Shown piece by piece: positions 5,005 through 5,351 of a stretch of DNA of 5,351 nucleotides (its first letter is position 1; each line of letters begins with the position of its first letter). The position numbers and the translations under genes were made by a program. Source of the stretch: an uncultured Anaerolineales bacterium (GTDB lineage Bacteria > Chloroflexota > Anaerolineae > Anaerolineales > UBA11657); assembly GCA_913031335.1 (NCBI GenBank), contig CAJWGI010000116.1:1-5351 (forward strand), given 5' to 3'. The notes under the pieces are model-generated. The model made no database searches, was not told where the DNA came from, and saw nothing but the letters and a program-made list of their open reading frames with translations.

Positions 5005-5351
5005 ATGGGCATGAAATACGCTTTGGTGCTACTCCTTCTCGCGCCCGGCGTTCTAGTCTCCTGCGGTCCATCCACGGAAGAAATCGCGCAGGTTGCGGAA
5101 GAAATGGCAGTAACTATGGTGGCTGAGACCGCGGAAGCCGAGGCCAAGTTCGTTCTGGCACTGCAGCAAACTCAGGTGGCCCAACCAACTAGTACTGAGA
5201 CGGCTACCTCCACCTCGACCTCGACCATTACGTCTTCTCCGACCACCATGAAAACATTGACCCCTACGCCTACGGTTACCGCAAGTCCGACCCGCACAAC
5301 CATTCGCGCTTCTACCGCAACAGTTACCCCCACAGCAACTTCAACAGCGAC
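5005..5351 (+). CDS. Lipoprotein with Thr/Ser/Pro-rich linker, 3' end beyond window
   Basis: An open frame from ATG 5005 to the window edge gives 115 residues. The N-terminus has Lys4, a hydrophobic core (about 5-18) and a lipobox LVSC ending at Cys20, so the product should be exported, lipidated and membrane anchored. A charged Glu/Ala-rich, probably helical stretch (about 24-55) follows, then from about residue 58 a low-complexity region made mostly of Thr, Ser and Pro, likely an extended linker to a domain not in view. AGAGGTG (4990-4996) lies inside the end of the preceding gene, eight bases before the ATG; a second in-frame ATG is at 5011. The two-base gap after the flavoprotein stop suggests translational coupling. 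The function cannot be told without the missing C-terminal part. Confidence 0.82.
   Translation, partial: MGMKYALVLLLLAPGVLVSCGPSTEEIAQVAEEMAVTMVAETAEAEAKFVLALQQTQVAQPTSTETATSTSTSTITSSPTTMKTLTPTPTVTASPTRTTIRASTATVTPTATSTA

Noticed and set aside
4297..5147. Minus-strand ORFs opposite the flavoprotein and lipoprotein genes
   Set aside because: No family motifs or membrane pattern are visible in them. The plus-strand genes have clear motifs and ribosome binding sites.

Overview
The window looks like a piece of a bacterial chromosome, with no RNA genes, transposases, CRISPR arrays or phage genes visible. The 3'-terminal lipoprotein has a long Thr/Ser/Pro-rich stretch after its lipobox, a style common in secreted proteins of Chloroflexota (Anaerolineae and relatives). 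Together with the GC-rich left third this makes Chloroflexota a reasonable but unproven guess.

Left third (1-1800, very GC-rich). The minus strand carries most of argC (N-acetyl-gamma-glutamyl-phosphate reductase), which runs off the left edge. Upstream of argC is what reads as a complete ribosome-mediated transcription attenuator. It comprises a sigma70-like promoter (TTGACA-16 nt-TAGAAT), a 24-codon leader peptide with six Arg codons, a 1:2 hairpin, a 9-bp antiterminator (2:3), and a 12-bp intrinsic terminator (3:4) with a U-run just before the argC ribosome binding site. A perfect inverted repeat also brackets the -10 box. This is the main discovery candidate of the window. Divergently on the plus strand lies a YwaF/TIGR02206-type integral membrane protein.

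Middle (1860-3071, lower GC). Two separate half-size EamA/DMT-type membrane proteins (138 and 144 aa) flank a very acidic 51-aa protein that I do not recognise. The second half-transporter gene is markedly AT-rich compared with the left third. The two halves may work as a heterodimer, which is an inference.

Right part (3072-5351). An aldo/keto reductase with an intact catalytic tetrad is followed by a nitroreductase-fold flavoprotein that carries the Glu/Tyr/Lys lid triad of iodotyrosine deiodinases. Two bases after its stop begins a lipoprotein gene, open at the right edge, so these last two are probably co-transcribed. No shared pathway is evident for the plus-strand genes. They look like an accessory cluster next to the core arginine gene.
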